Of a stretch of DNA of 64,000 bases, positions 45,595 to 53,685 are shown in pieces (within the stretch, counting starts at the first letter, position 1; each line of letters starts with the position of its first letter). Source of the DNA: Lentisphaeria bacterium. Lineage in GTDB: Bacteria; Verrucomicrobiota; Lentisphaeria; Oligosphaerales; Oligosphaeraceae. The stretch lies in NCBI GenBank assembly GCA_016288215.1, contig JAEEYQ010000046.1, forward strand, positions 116,182 to 180,181, in the 5' to 3' direction. The position numbers and the translations under genes were made by a program. Under the pieces are notes generated by a model. That model was not told the origin of the DNA. It did no database searches and saw only the letters and a list, made by a program, of their open reading frames with translations.

Positions 45595-46419
45595 TCATGG
45601 CCGCGCGGGAGTGAAGGTCTTTTTCAGAAACGCCAGACTCGTCTCCGCGATCTTCCGTGCGCCGTGGGAGAAGTCGAAGACCTCCACGGAGGCGTAATCA
45701 TCGTAGCCGATGGCCTTTACGCCACGGACGATGGGAGCGTAGTCCGTATTCCCCCAGCCGGGGCCGTTTCGGTTTTCGTCGTTGACATGGAAATGGCCCA
45801 CGTGGCCCTTGCCGTCCTGAATGACCTCGTCCAGCGGTCGGCCCTCGTCGCACATGGCCTTCACGTCGATGTGCACCTTGAAATTGGGATGGTCGATGGC
45901 CTTGCACAGCCGCACGCCCTCCGCCACCGTGGTGATGAAATTGGTCTCCCAGCGGGCCAGCGGCTCGATGCACAGATTGACGCCGCGGGCCGCCGCCTGC
46001 TCCATGAGGGAGGCGAAGCATTCCACGGCGTAGTCCCACGCCTGTTCATAGCTCATGCCCGGCAGGACGTTGCGGCATTTTGGAGAGCCGATGACCATGC
46101 GGTCGCCGCCCAAATCGGCGCAGAAGTCGATAAGCGCGGCCAGATAGTCCCGCGTGCGCCGCCGCTGCGCCGCGTCCGCGCCATTGATGTACAGTCCTGT
46201 CGGCTTCACCAGAAGCCAGTGCAGCCCAATGATTTCCACACCAAGCGCCTGAGCGGTCTGCCGAATCTCCCGTCGGCGGGAGGCGGACACCTCCTCCACG
46301 GAGTCCGCAATCGTGAAGGGCGCGACCTCCACGCCGTCATAGCCGGTCTCGGCGGCCAGTTTCAGGCTCTCCTCAATGGGCCAGCCCTCGCAGAACTCAT
46401 TGCACATCGCGAATTTCAT
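45595..46419 (-). CDS. Sugar phosphate isomerase/epimerase (xylose isomerase-like TIM barrel)
   Basis: The 274-residue protein is a full AP_endonuc_2-fold barrel: MKFAMCNEFCEGWPIEE at the start, YDGVEVAPF, EIIGLHWLL, MVIGSP, NLCIEPLARWETNF (catalytic metal Glu), FKVHIDVKAM, GHFHVNDENRNGPGWG (His and Asp ligands) and SVEVFDF at the end. The metal-ligand set is complete. Substrate is unknown, but such enzymes work on keto-sugars or inositol derivatives, often with Gfo/Idh/MocA oxidoreductases like the one at 48580. AAAGGAAG precedes the ATG. A GC-rich 16-bp palindrome lies in its leader. Confidence 0.85.
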   Translation of the reverse strand: MKFAMCNEFCEGWPIEESLKLAAETGYDGVEVAPFTIADSVEEVSASRRREIRQTAQALGVEIIGLHWLLVKPTGLYINGADAAQRRRTRDYLAALIDFCADLGGDRMVIGSPKCRNVLPGMSYEQAWDYAVECFASLMEQAAARGVNLCIEPLARWETNFITTVAEGVRLCKAIDHPNFKVHIDVKAMCDEGRPLDEVIQDGKGHVGHFHVNDENRNGPGWGNTDYAPIVRGVKAIGYDDYASVEVFDFSHGARKIAETSLAFLKKTFTPARP

Positions 46420-46452
46420 CGTCTTCCTTTCAGATGGAACGCCAGTCGACGC

Positions 46453-46468
46453 GGCGGCCGCGGCCGCC
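46453..46468. promoter_or_regulatory. 16-bp perfect palindrome in the isomerase leader
   Basis: GGCGGCCGCGGCCGCC lies 34 bases upstream of the isomerase ATG, between it and an AT-rich TATATATAGTATATAGG tract (about 46480-46505) that may hold the -10. It may be an operator or an RNA hairpin. Confidence 0.4.
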
Positions 46469-46566
46469 AAATTCCCTCTATCCTATACCTATATACTATA
46501 TATATGCTCTCCCGCTTTTCCAGCCGAATCACGGCAAGGGCACCACCGCCGTTTTCAGGCAAATTC

Positions 46567-47823
46567 CTAATTTACCATCAGCAAGTCCTTCCATCGGGTG
46601 GTGTAGCAGGGGGTGAGATGCTCCCGCCGCATGCGCCAGTTTTGGCTGATGCCCTCGGCCAGATTGAAGAGGGCCCGTCGGCCATACTGCCGATTGATGG
46701 AGTCCATGGCCGAATACAGCTCCCGCTGTCGCGGGCGGACGGGCGGTTCGAACAGCATAAGCTGCTTCTGCGCCGCATCTTCCAGCGCGAAGAACACCAC
46801 GCCTGCCTTACGGTAGCGAGTCCCCTCCACAAACAGCCGATCCACCTCCGGCAGAACGATTTTCAGCAATTCCGCGTTGGAGGCCGTCGGCGTCTCCAGC
46901 AGCAGGGTGCGACTGGCGTTGTTCCAAGTTTCTGGGCCACCGCCATTTGCGCCAGCGGCCTGAAGAAAGACAATCAGACCGCCCGCCACCTGGTTCTGCG
47001 CCCGCAGCCGTTCCGCCGCCTGATCCAGATAGGTGGCCACCGCCTCCCGCAATTCCCGCAGCTCCACAATCACCGCCCCGAAGGCCCGCGTGCACGCCAA
47101 CGTCTGGGGCTGCCGCTGCTCCACATCCTCCAGCTCCAGAACGGACTGACCCCGCAGCTCCAGCACCGTCCGCGCCAGACAGACGCTGTATTTGGCGGCC
47201 AATTTCACCTCGTCCGCCCGTGCCAGCTGCCCCGCGGTGGCAATCCCCCGCTGCCGCAGACGGACCGCCAGCCGACTGCCGACGCCCCACACCTCCTCCA
47301 CCGGCAGTCCGTCAAGAGTCTCCAGCGGTTTCTCCGGCATGAGAAACACCCCGTCCGACCGTTTTTTGGCGATATGGGTGGCCGCCTTCGCCAGCGTCTT
47401 CGAAGGGCCAAAACCGACGCTTACGGGAATGCCCGTCCACTGTCGAATGCGCCGCCGCAGTTCGCCGCCGAAGGCGGGCAGGCCCTCCCGCCGCTCCAAA
47501 TTCAGCCGCATAAACGCCTCGTCGATGGAATACTGCTCCAGGCAAGGGGACTCCTCCGCCAAAATCGCCATCACGCGGCGGGAGATGTCCGCATACAGTT
47601 CGTAGTTGCTGGAGCAGATGGCGATATGATAGCGGCTCAGCAGCGGCCGCAGCTGAAACAGCGGCGTCCCCATGGGAATTCCCAACGCCTTCAGCTCGTT
47701 GGAGCGGGCCACCACGCAGCCGTCATTGTTGGACAGCACGGCCACTGGCCGCCCCTCCAGCTGCGGCGCGAAAATCCGTTCGCAGGACACGAAGAAATTG
47801 TTGCAGTCTACCAGCGCGTACAT
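46567..47823 (-). CDS. umuC: Y-family DNA polymerase, UmuC type
   Basis: The 418-residue translesion polymerase has the N-terminal YALVDCNNFFVSCERIF (first catalytic Asp), LSNNDGCVVARSNE, YSIDEAFMRL (catalytic Asp-Glu near residue 100) and the helix-hairpin-helix region LPVEEVWGVGSRLAVRL. Its terminus TPCYTTRWKDLLMV matches UmuC rather than DinB. It begins 6 bases after the umuD stop, so the two are cotranscribed and should assemble as polymerase V after UmuD self-cleavage. Length is normal. Confidence 0.95.
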   Translation of the reverse strand: MYALVDCNNFFVSCERIFAPQLEGRPVAVLSNNDGCVVARSNELKALGIPMGTPLFQLRPLLSRYHIAICSSNYELYADISRRVMAILAEESPCLEQYSIDEAFMRLNLERREGLPAFGGELRRRIRQWTGIPVSVGFGPSKTLAKAATHIAKKRSDGVFLMPEKPLETLDGLPVEEVWGVGSRLAVRLRQRGIATAGQLARADEVKLAAKYSVCLARTVLELRGQSVLELEDVEQRQPQTLACTRAFGAVIVELRELREAVATYLDQAAERLRAQNQVAGGLIVFLQAAGANGGGPETWNNASRTLLLETPTASNAELLKIVLPEVDRLFVEGTRYRKAGVVFFALEDAAQKQLMLFEPPVRPRQRELYSAMDSINRQYGRRALFNLAEGISQNWRMRREHLTPCYTTRWKDLLMVN

Positions 47824-47829
47824 CGTTGT

Positions 47830-48240
47830 CTACACCTGAATGAACCGATGGATGACGGCGGTGACGACACCGAAGAAGCGGCATTCCACCTCGCCGTCCA
47901 GCGGGATGGGCGCATAGCGGGAATTGGCGGACTCCAGCCAGGCGCCCCCGCCCCGAAAGCACAGCCGCTTCACCACGAACTCGCTGTTCAGCGAGGCGAT
48001 GACGATGCGGCCGTGGGTCGCGTCCAGACTGCGGTCCACCACCAGAATGTCCCCTGGATAAATGCCCACGCCAACCATGGAGTCCCCCGCGGCCCGCACA
48101 AAGTACGTGGCCGCCGGATGGCTGACCAGCAACCGGTTCAAATCCAACGGGGCCTCCGCATACTGCTCCGCCGGCGACGGAAATCCCGCCGCCACCGGCG
48201 ACTGCATCAGCATCGGCTTTGTCAACATCGTGTCTTCCAT
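47830..48240 (-). CDS. umuD: UmuD-like S24 autoprotease subunit
   Basis: The 136-residue protein has the predicted cleavage bond Ala18-Gly19 (SPVAAGFPSPAEQ) and the Ser/Lys dyad Ser54 (AAGDSMVGVGIYPGDILVVDR) and Lys91 (NSEFVVKRLCF). Cleavage is stimulated by RecA filaments and activates UmuC. ATG 48240 is chosen because GGAGGTG lies 9 bases upstream; in-frame ATGs up to 8 codons earlier would place the start in the ribosome site. A long inverted repeat covers the promoter. Confidence 0.93.
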   Translation of the reverse strand: MEDTMLTKPMLMQSPVAAGFPSPAEQYAEAPLDLNRLLVSHPAATYFVRAAGDSMVGVGIYPGDILVVDRSLDATHGRIVIASLNSEFVVKRLCFRGGGAWLESANSRYAPIPLDGEVECRFFGVVTAVIHRFIQV

Positions 48241-48262
48241 GCCATCACACCTCCACATCATC

Positions 48263-48299
48263 ACACGAATAAAAATACACTATTTTTTATTTGTGTCAA
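48263..48299 (-). promoter_or_regulatory. umuDC promoter overlapped by a 34-bp inverted repeat
   Basis: On the minus strand TTGACA (48294-48299) and TATTTT (48272-48277) are 16 bases apart. ACACGAATAAAAATA (48263-48277) and TATTTTTTATTTGTGT (48281-48296) are near-perfect inverted repeats around CAC, covering the -10, spacer and part of the -35. This is a good candidate SOS (LexA) operator of non-proteobacterial type. Confidence 0.65.
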
Positions 48300-48361
48300 A
48301 TGAAGAAGGCGGATTTCTTTGCGATTTTGGGAAACCGCGAAGGCGGATCCACGATTCCGTC

Positions 48362-48388
48362 GTGGGACGTGGGACGCGGGACGCGATG
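48362..48388. repeat. Short heptamer repeat, GTGGGAC/GCGGGAC class
   Basis: Three to four heptamers (GTGGGAC, GTGGGAC, GCGGGAC, GCGATGC) lie in the 340-bp gap between umuD and the oxidoreductase gene. That gap otherwise shows only the umuDC promoter and an AT-rich TTCCTAATTTCC tract. Confidence 0.7.
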
Positions 48389-48579
48389 CTGCAAATCCAA
48401 TATGTTGACAAATTCCTAATTTCCTTCTTCTTCCTTTTATTTCAAAGATTCCATAATATATTAGAACTGTGTTGGTTGTTGTCCCGTTCCGCCATGGAAA
48501 GCCGAAAGGGGACGCAACGGCATCATGGACTCCGAATTCATCACACTGAAGACTGTGCACGAAGACAGAAAGGACAAAC

Positions 48580-50082
48580 ATGGCGACATCCAAGTCAGTG
48601 ACCAAGAACGCAGCAGGAACCATCCGCATGGCATTCATCGGCTATGGGATTCAGGGCCGCACGGTTTTGGTGCCGAATTTCATCAGACAGGAGCATGTGG
48701 TGGTCAAGGCCGTATGCGACTGCGACCGCATCCGCCGGGAGGCCGGCGCCAAATACGTCAACGACTACTATGCGGCCAACAAAAAGGCCCGTCTGGCCAA
48801 ATGCAAGAGCGTGGCGGATTTTCGTGACATCCTCAGCGCCAAGGACATCGACGCCGTGTGCATCGCCGTGCCCGACCATTGGCACGCCTACATTTCCTGC
48901 GAGGCCATGAAGGCGGGAAAGGACGTCTACTGCGAGAAGCCGCTGACCTATTCCGTGGAGGAGTCCGTGCTGGTCATGAAGGCCCAGAAGAAGTTCAAGC
49001 GGATCTTCCAGACTGGCGCCATGCAGCGTTCGTGGAGGGAGTTCCGCACCGCCTGCATGATTGTCCGCAACGGCTACATCGGGAAGGTCAAATACGTGGA
49101 CTGCAACTACGGCAACGCCTCCGCGCAGAACAACACGGACATCGCCAACTTCCCCGCCAACTTGGGCGGCCCCTCTCATCCCCACCGCTTCTTCTGCCAA
49201 TGGAACGGCGCCGCCGGCAAGTTCCAGGACATCGCCACGGAATCCGCCCCGAATCCAGACGTGGATTGGGACATGTGGCTGGGCCCCGCCCCCTGGTCCG
49301 CCTATTCGGATCAGTGCGCCCCCCGCGGCGTCAACGGCTTCTATCCCATGTTCTGGCGCTTTGACGACAACTACGGCACCGGCTACAACGGCGACTGGGG
49401 CGCCCATCATCTGGACATCGCCCAATGGGGTCTTGATCTGGACAAATCCGGTCCCGTGAAGGTCATCTGCTCCGAAGAGCCCTATTCCGCCAATCCCCTT
49501 CACGGCGGTCGCCGCCAGTTCGGCATGAAGTTCGTCTTGGAAGACGGCACCATCATCTTCCATAATCCCTTTGGGGCGTGGGGCACCGTGTTCTATGGCA
49601 CGAAGGGCATCGTGGCCGTCAACCGTGGCCGCATCGCCGTCTGGCTGGGGCGCGGCGTCAAACCCAACGCCCAAATCCGCAAGGAGCTGGAGGACGCCTC
49701 CTTCAGCCGCATGAAGAAGATCGCCGCCTCCATCGGAGAGGACTACGGTTTCGATCCGTCCCAGAAGGAGGACAACCGGTTGGCCCGCTGCCTGGACACC
49801 TTGGACAGCCATTTCAACCTGGCCGCGGCCCCCGTCCAGCTCTACAAGAGCGCTCAGCAGGAAGGCAATTTCGTCGATTGCTGCATTTCCCGCAAACCCA
49901 CCATCTCACCGGCGGAGACTGGCGCCCGCGCCGCCATCCTCTGCCAGCTCTGCAACATCAGCTACATGTACGACGCCAGCTTCGATTGGGATCCCGTCAA
50001 ATGCACTTTCGCCAACGGCACGGGCGATCCCACCTGGCTGAAGCGCCCCTGCAACCGAAACGGTTGGGACATCAAGCTGTAA
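48580..50082 (+). CDS. Gfo/Idh/MocA family oxidoreductase
   Basis: The 500-residue protein has a Rossmann start MAFIGYGIQGRTVLVPNF (GxGxxG), then AVCIAVPDHWHAYISCEAMKAG and the hallmark YCEKPLTYSVEES (EKP motif, residues 118-130). The second half is the typical long domain (WDMWLGPAP, GDWGAHHLDIAQWGLDLD), as in the PVC subfamily with substrate-contact DxxxH. It oxidises or epimerises a sugar or inositol with NAD(P). It has no Tat signal, unlike many PVC relatives. AAAGGACAAAC precedes the ATG, and a strong terminator follows. Confidence 0.92.
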   Translation: MATSKSVTKNAAGTIRMAFIGYGIQGRTVLVPNFIRQEHVVVKAVCDCDRIRREAGAKYVNDYYAANKKARLAKCKSVADFRDILSAKDIDAVCIAVPDHWHAYISCEAMKAGKDVYCEKPLTYSVEESVLVMKAQKKFKRIFQTGAMQRSWREFRTACMIVRNGYIGKVKYVDCNYGNASAQNNTDIANFPANLGGPSHPHRFFCQWNGAAGKFQDIATESAPNPDVDWDMWLGPAPWSAYSDQCAPRGVNGFYPMFWRFDDNYGTGYNGDWGAHHLDIAQWGLDLDKSGPVKVICSEEPYSANPLHGGRRQFGMKFVLEDGTIIFHNPFGAWGTVFYGTKGIVAVNRGRIAVWLGRGVKPNAQIRKELEDASFSRMKKIAASIGEDYGFDPSQKEDNRLARCLDTLDSHFNLAAAPVQLYKSAQQEGNFVDCCISRKPTISPAETGARAAILCQLCNISYMYDASFDWDPVKCTFANGTGDPTWLKRPCNRNGWDIKL

Positions 50083-50113
50083 TTCCTCAACAACCCCATT
50101 CCAACTAAATACT

Positions 50114-50158
50114 GAATGCGTTTTTATGCAGTATTTGCATGAAAACGCATTCTTTTTT
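50114..50158 (+). terminator. Strong intrinsic terminator after the Gfo/Idh/MocA gene
   Basis: GAATGCGTTTTTATGCA and TGCATGAAAACGCATTC pair over 17 positions with one mismatch around a 5-base loop. Six T follow. It lies 31 bases after the stop. Confidence 0.92.
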
Positions 50159-50265
50159 ACTTTTCTCTCTTTTCCGTCCGCCTAACGCCCATGCCTGTGA
50201 TTTCTGGGCTTAACTGCATCGTTTTTTAGGTTTAGACTAACCCATTCCCTAAATCTAAAAGTCAC

Positions 50266-50291
50266 GGTTTATTCTGTGTCTTTTGTGGATA
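50266..50291. repeat. MITE-like element, right-end fragment
   Basis: GTTTATTCTGTGTCTTTTGTGG matches the right terminal repeat of the family at 215 and 7510. It lies just beyond the 3' end of the GT9 gene. Confidence 0.6.
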
Positions 50292-50299
50292 ATAAATTC

Positions 50300-51475
50300 C
50301 TAATTCTTCCATCCGTTTTGCAGGATGGCCTCGATGACCTGTTCCGCTGTGATGGCATGGAGGCAGTGCGGCAGCCCTTCAATTCGGTCCGTGCACTGCC
50401 AGCCGCAGCGGCCGCACGGCAGCGAGGTTGCAATATGGATGGTATTCGTGTACAAGGGGTTAGGGAAATAGATGCCGGTCTGTCCATTGGCCAGCAGGGT
50501 AAAGGCGCGAGTTTTGGTCAGCGGAGCCAGATGGGCGGTGCCCGTGTCACAGGAAAGAAGGAATCTGGCGTCTCGAATCAAGGCAATCAGCTGAAGCAGA
50601 CTGTTTTTTCCCATGAGATTGACGATGGGGCCGTCGGACTTCCGCGCCGCCAGCACGGCATCCCCCAACTCCGCTTCGGCGGCCACGCCCGTCAGCACAG
50701 GAACGCACTCCGGATGCCGTTGGGCCACCGCGTCCATGACTGCCGCAAACCGTTGTGGCGGCCAGCGGGGACTGGAGATGCAACCGGGGGCCACCACATA
50801 GTAGTCCCCTTTCACGGGAGAAGGCGGCAATGACCAATTGTTTAATGTGTAAAGCATTGGCTGAAAAGGAGTTCCGCAGATTGCGGAGGCCAATGCGGTC
50901 TCATTCTCCAGCAGCGTCCGATTGTCGTCCCCCGATAGCCAGATGGCGTAATGGCGCCGCCAGCGATCCGTCCACAAATAACGTTGGAGTGGAGTCCGCA
51001 AATCCTTGAGCCATAATGAGTTAATCTGCGTGCAGGCGATGGCGGGGCGGGCCAGCGCCGTCATGTAGTCCGCCACGCTGTCATGTCCCACGGCGGTCAT
51101 CAGATTGACGGCCACTTCCGGCCGCAGGGCGTAGAGCCGTCGCAGCAGGGCCAAACGGGCGGCGGCGTCCATGCCGCCATAAATGTCACAGGGAATCACC
51201 TCATCCAGCAGAGGGCAGGCGTTGGCAAGGGCCGCATTGCCGGGGGAGACAACGGCGCAAATAGCATATCCCTTTGCATGATAATGAGTTATCAAACCAT
51301 GAAGCGCAGAGAGGGTGATTAGCAGATCCCCCAGATGGTCTGGCCGGATGAGCAGAATGCGCTTTTCATGCCGTCGTGGCCAAAATGCGGAAAGGCCCCA
51401 GACCCGCAGACGGAGCAGCTGGAGGCGAAGCCAGGCGTCCACAACGGCAACGGGATGTTCGATCAGGATGCCCAT
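50300..51475 (-). CDS. Glycosyltransferase family 9 (heptosyltransferase-like)
   Basis: The 391-residue protein carries the GT9 N-terminal motif RILLIRPDHLGDLLITLSALHGL near residue 40. It also has YVVAPGCISSPRWPPQRFAAV at the start of the C-terminal Rossmann half, and FLLSCDTGTAHLAPLTKT, which holds the conserved D-T-G-x-x-H nucleotide-sugar site. It probably adds a sugar to lipopolysaccharide core or another surface glycan on the inner face of the membrane. It stands alone rather than in an LPS cluster. ATG 51475 is chosen by homology of the N-terminus; the ribosome site is weak and the preceding DNA is a MITE-like fragment. Confidence 0.88.
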   Translation of the reverse strand: MGILIEHPVAVVDAWLRLQLLRLRVWGLSAFWPRRHEKRILLIRPDHLGDLLITLSALHGLITHYHAKGYAICAVVSPGNAALANACPLLDEVIPCDIYGGMDAAARLALLRRLYALRPEVAVNLMTAVGHDSVADYMTALARPAIACTQINSLWLKDLRTPLQRYLWTDRWRRHYAIWLSGDDNRTLLENETALASAICGTPFQPMLYTLNNWSLPPSPVKGDYYVVAPGCISSPRWPPQRFAAVMDAVAQRHPECVPVLTGVAAEAELGDAVLAARKSDGPIVNLMGKNSLLQLIALIRDARFLLSCDTGTAHLAPLTKTRAFTLLANGQTGIYFPNPLYTNTIHIATSLPCGRCGWQCTDRIEGLPHCLHAITAEQVIEAILQNGWKN

Positions 51476-51477
51476 AG

Positions 51478-51577
51478 AAATGGAGTCCACAGAAGACACA
51501 GAAGCGTTCAGCCGCGTGCCGCAGAACGCGGATGAATATCTTTTAGAAGGATATAAAAGAGCCGCAATCGTTCCCTT
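51478..51577. repeat. MITE-like element, left half
   Basis: GGAGTCCACAGAAGACACAG, then AAGCGTTCAGCCGCGTGCCG and AGAACGCGGAT match the left half of the element at 7510. The right terminal repeat is missing. It begins at the start codon of the GT9 gene. Confidence 0.7.
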
Positions 51578-51589
51578 TCGGGGGCAGAG

Positions 51590-51631
51590 ACAACAAACCG
51601 TGGCCCGCCGCACGATGTCGACGAGCCACGG
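51590..51631 (-). terminator. Putative terminator of the mini-lipoprotein pair
   Basis: CCGTGGC (51598-51604) and GCCACGG (51625-51631) pair perfectly. On the minus strand TTTGTTGTCT follows. The loop is 20 bases, longer than usual. It lies 23 bases after the stop. Confidence 0.5.
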
Positions 51632-51653
51632 TCATAAAACGGACTCAGGTCAC

Positions 51654-51827
51654 TTACTGGACGATGATTCCATCACCATAGACGGCGCTCTCGATGGAGA
51701 TGCCGAAGAAGGTGTTGTACCAAATCTTCTTGTTGTGGTCGCCCTTGGACGGGGTACGGAGGGATCCGCAACCGGTCACGGCCACCAAAGTGGCGACGGC
51801 GGCAGCAATCAACATGAGTTTCTTCAT
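51654..51827 (-). CDS. Mini-lipoprotein, copy B of a tandem duplicate
   Basis: The 57-residue precursor has a lipoprotein signal (MKKLMLIAAAVATLVAVTGC, Cys20), leaving only about 38 residues of mature protein. The mature part reads GSLRTPSKGDHNKKIWY then NTFFGISIESAVYGDGIIVQ. AGAGGAAG lies 6 bases before the ATG. It is 58 bases downstream of its paralogue and probably read from the same promoter. The last 17 residues are almost identical in both copies, at the DNA level too. No family is recognised. Confidence 0.8.
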   Translation of the reverse strand: MKKLMLIAAAVATLVAVTGCGSLRTPSKGDHNKKIWYNTFFGISIESAVYGDGIIVQ

Positions 51828-51885
51828 GGTGTTCTTCCTCTTTAATAAAAGTGAAGGATTGAGTCCCCTTTCAGGGAACCTGACG

Positions 51886-52059
51886 TTACTGGTTGACGAT
51901 GATTCCATCACCATAGACGGCGCTCTCGATGGAGATGCCGAAGAAGGTGTGGTACCAGACCTTTTCATTGTTGGCACCAGCCGGGGTACGGAGGGATCCG
52001 CAACCAGTCACGGCCATCAGGGTGGCGACAGCAGCAGCGAGCAGCACGAGTTTCTTCAT
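51886..52059 (-). CDS. Mini-lipoprotein, copy A of a tandem duplicate
   Basis: The 57-residue precursor has a lipoprotein signal (MKKLVLLAAAVATLMAVTGC, Cys20) and a mature part GSLRTPAGANNEKVWY followed by HTFFGISIESAVYGDGIIVNQ. TAGGAGAA precedes the ATG. A strong TTGACA/TATAAA promoter lies 57 bases upstream, so the pair may be highly expressed. The TFFGISIESAVYGDGIIV tail is the conserved feature and may be a binding or assembly motif. Function is unknown. Confidence 0.82.
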   Translation of the reverse strand: MKKLVLLAAAVATLMAVTGCGSLRTPAGANNEKVWYHTFFGISIESAVYGDGIIVNQ

Positions 52060-52115
52060 TGTGATTCTCCTAATAAAAGTGGAACTTCTCTGCACCAAAG
52101 CAGTGCATTGCATAT

Positions 52116-52143
52116 TTTATAATGCAGATTAAGCCAATGTCAA
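52116..52143 (-). promoter_or_regulatory. Strong promoter of the mini-lipoprotein pair
   Basis: On the minus strand a consensus TTGACA (52138-52143) and TATAAA (52116-52121) are 16 bases apart. The predicted leader is about 50 bases. Confidence 0.7.
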
Positions 52144-52325
52144 GCCGCTGAGTCAAGAAACTTGCCGAAAAGAACAGGAACCCTGCATCATTTCGCATCT
52201 TTAGAGGTTAATGCGCCCTTTCAGTTTGTTTTTGCGGAATCTGACATTACGTTGATGGGATATGTGTCCGCCGCGATTCTTGAAAGGCGGCATCGTCGTT
52301 GTCACCCAGAAGAAATGGAGTCCAT

Positions 52326-53669
52326 ATGACCCCCGAAGAACTGAAGCAGAAAGCCCTCAACTACCACAAAACCGGCCGCGCCGGCAAAATTTCCGTCATC
52401 CCCACGAAGCCCTGCGACTGCGGCGAGGAGCTGTCGTTGGCCTATACACCTGGAGTCGCCCAACCCTGTCTGGAGATACGGGACAAACCGGACACCGTGT
52501 GGGACTACACCGCCCGCGGCAACATGGTCGCCGTGGTGAGCGACGGCACTGCCGTCTTGGGGCTGGGCAACATCGGCCCCATGGCAGGGCTTCCCGTCAT
52601 GGAGGGTAAAGCCGTCCTGTTCAAGCACTTCGCGGACATTGACGCCTTCCCCGTCTGCCTCGGCAAGGTCTTTGACGCCAAAGGACGGACAGACGCCGCC
52701 AAGCTCATCGCCGCCACGGAATGCCTGGAGCCCACCTTCGGCGGCATCAACCTGGAGGACATCGCCGCCCCCGCCTGCTTTGAAGTGGAGACGACCCTCA
52801 AGCAGCGCATGGGAATTCCCGTGTTCCACGATGACCAGCACGGCACCGCGATCATCTCGCTGGCGGCTATCCTCAACGCCCTCAAGCTTTTAGGAAAGAA
52901 AATCGAAGACTGCCGCTTTGTGGTCAACGGCGCCGGCGCCGCCGGCATCTCCTGCAGCCGCCTCTACATCGCCGCCGGAGCCCGCAAGGAAAACTTCATC
53001 ATGTGCGACAGCAAGGGCGTCATCCACAGCGACCGCACGGATTTGAATCCCCAGAAGCGGGAGTTCGCCGTTCAAACTCCCTTCCGTACCTTGGCGGAGG
53101 CCATGGTGGGGGCGGACATCTTCTTGGGCTTCTCCGCGCCGAACTGCGTGACGGCGGACATGGTGCGGTCCATGGCACCCTCCCCCATCATCTTCGCCAT
53201 GGCCAACCCCGTTCCGGAAATTCAGCCGGACGTGGCGCGGGCGGCTGGCGCGGTCATCGTCGGCACGGGCCGCAGCGACTATCCCAACCAGGTCAACAAC
53301 GTGCTGGGCTTCCCCGGCATTTTCCGCGGCGCATTGGACGTGCGCGCAAAGGACATCAATGACGCCATGAAATTCGCCGCCGCCCATGCGCTGGCGGAGC
53401 TGGCCGAAGCGGACATTCCGACGGATGTGAAGGCCGTCCTCTGCGCCGCCTATCCGGAAGACGGAGCCAAAGGCATGTTCGATTTCGGCAAGGGCATCAA
53501 CCCCGAAATGGTCATCCCCAAGCCCTTTGACCCCCGTGTGGTTCCCCATGTGGCACGGCGTGTGGCGGAGGCGGCCATTGCCTCCGGCGTCGCCCAAAAG
53601 GCCATCGCGGACTTTGACGCCTATGAGGCCGCCGTCACCGCCCGTATTCGGAAGGCGAACGCAAAATGA
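52326..53669 (+). CDS. NAD(P)-dependent malic enzyme (short bacterial type)
   Basis: The 447-residue enzyme oxidatively decarboxylates malate to pyruvate. It begins [21 protein letters not shown] and has the catalytic Tyr in [13 protein letters not shown] and [14 protein letters not shown]. The metal-binding acids lie in [14 protein letters not shown], then [12 protein letters not shown], and the Rossmann loop is [22 protein letters not shown] and [24 protein letters not shown] complete the family pattern. It is the short form without a phosphotransacetylase-like extension. ATG 52326 has GGAG 7 bases upstream. The DUF58 gene starts 16 bases after its stop. Confidence 0.95.
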   Translation: MTPEELKQKALNYHKTGRAGKISVIPTKPCDCGEELSLAYTPGVAQPCLEIRDKPDTVWDYTARGNMVAVVSDGTAVLGLGNIGPMAGLPVMEGKAVLFKHFADIDAFPVCLGKVFDAKGRTDAAKLIAATECLEPTFGGINLEDIAAPACFEVETTLKQRMGIPVFHDDQHGTAIISLAAILNALKLLGKKIEDCRFVVNGAGAAGISCSRLYIAAGARKENFIMCDSKGVIHSDRTDLNPQKREFAVQTPFRTLAEAMVGADIFLGFSAPNCVTADMVRSMAPSPIIFAMANPVPEIQPDVARAAGAVIVGTGRSDYPNQVNNVLGFPGIFRGALDVRAKDINDAMKFAAAHALAELAEADIPTDVKAVLCAAYPEDGAKGMFDFGKGINPEMVIPKPFDPRVVPHVARRVAEAAIASGVAQKAIADFDAYEAAVTARIRKANAK

Positions 53670-53685
53670 CCCAAGGGGGCCGGCC

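Noticed and set aside
45574..48303. A 909-codon open frame on the plus strand, longest after the real genes
   Set aside because: It runs antisense through the isomerase, umuC and umuD genes, all with clear motifs on the other strand. Its Arg/Gln/His/Pro-rich product is what GC-biased third positions give in the opposite frame.
50224..50260. TTTTAGGTTTAG / CTAAATCTAAAA hairpin as terminator of the GT9 gene
   Set aside because: The stem is AT-rich with a 13-base loop, and no T tract follows it on the minus strand.
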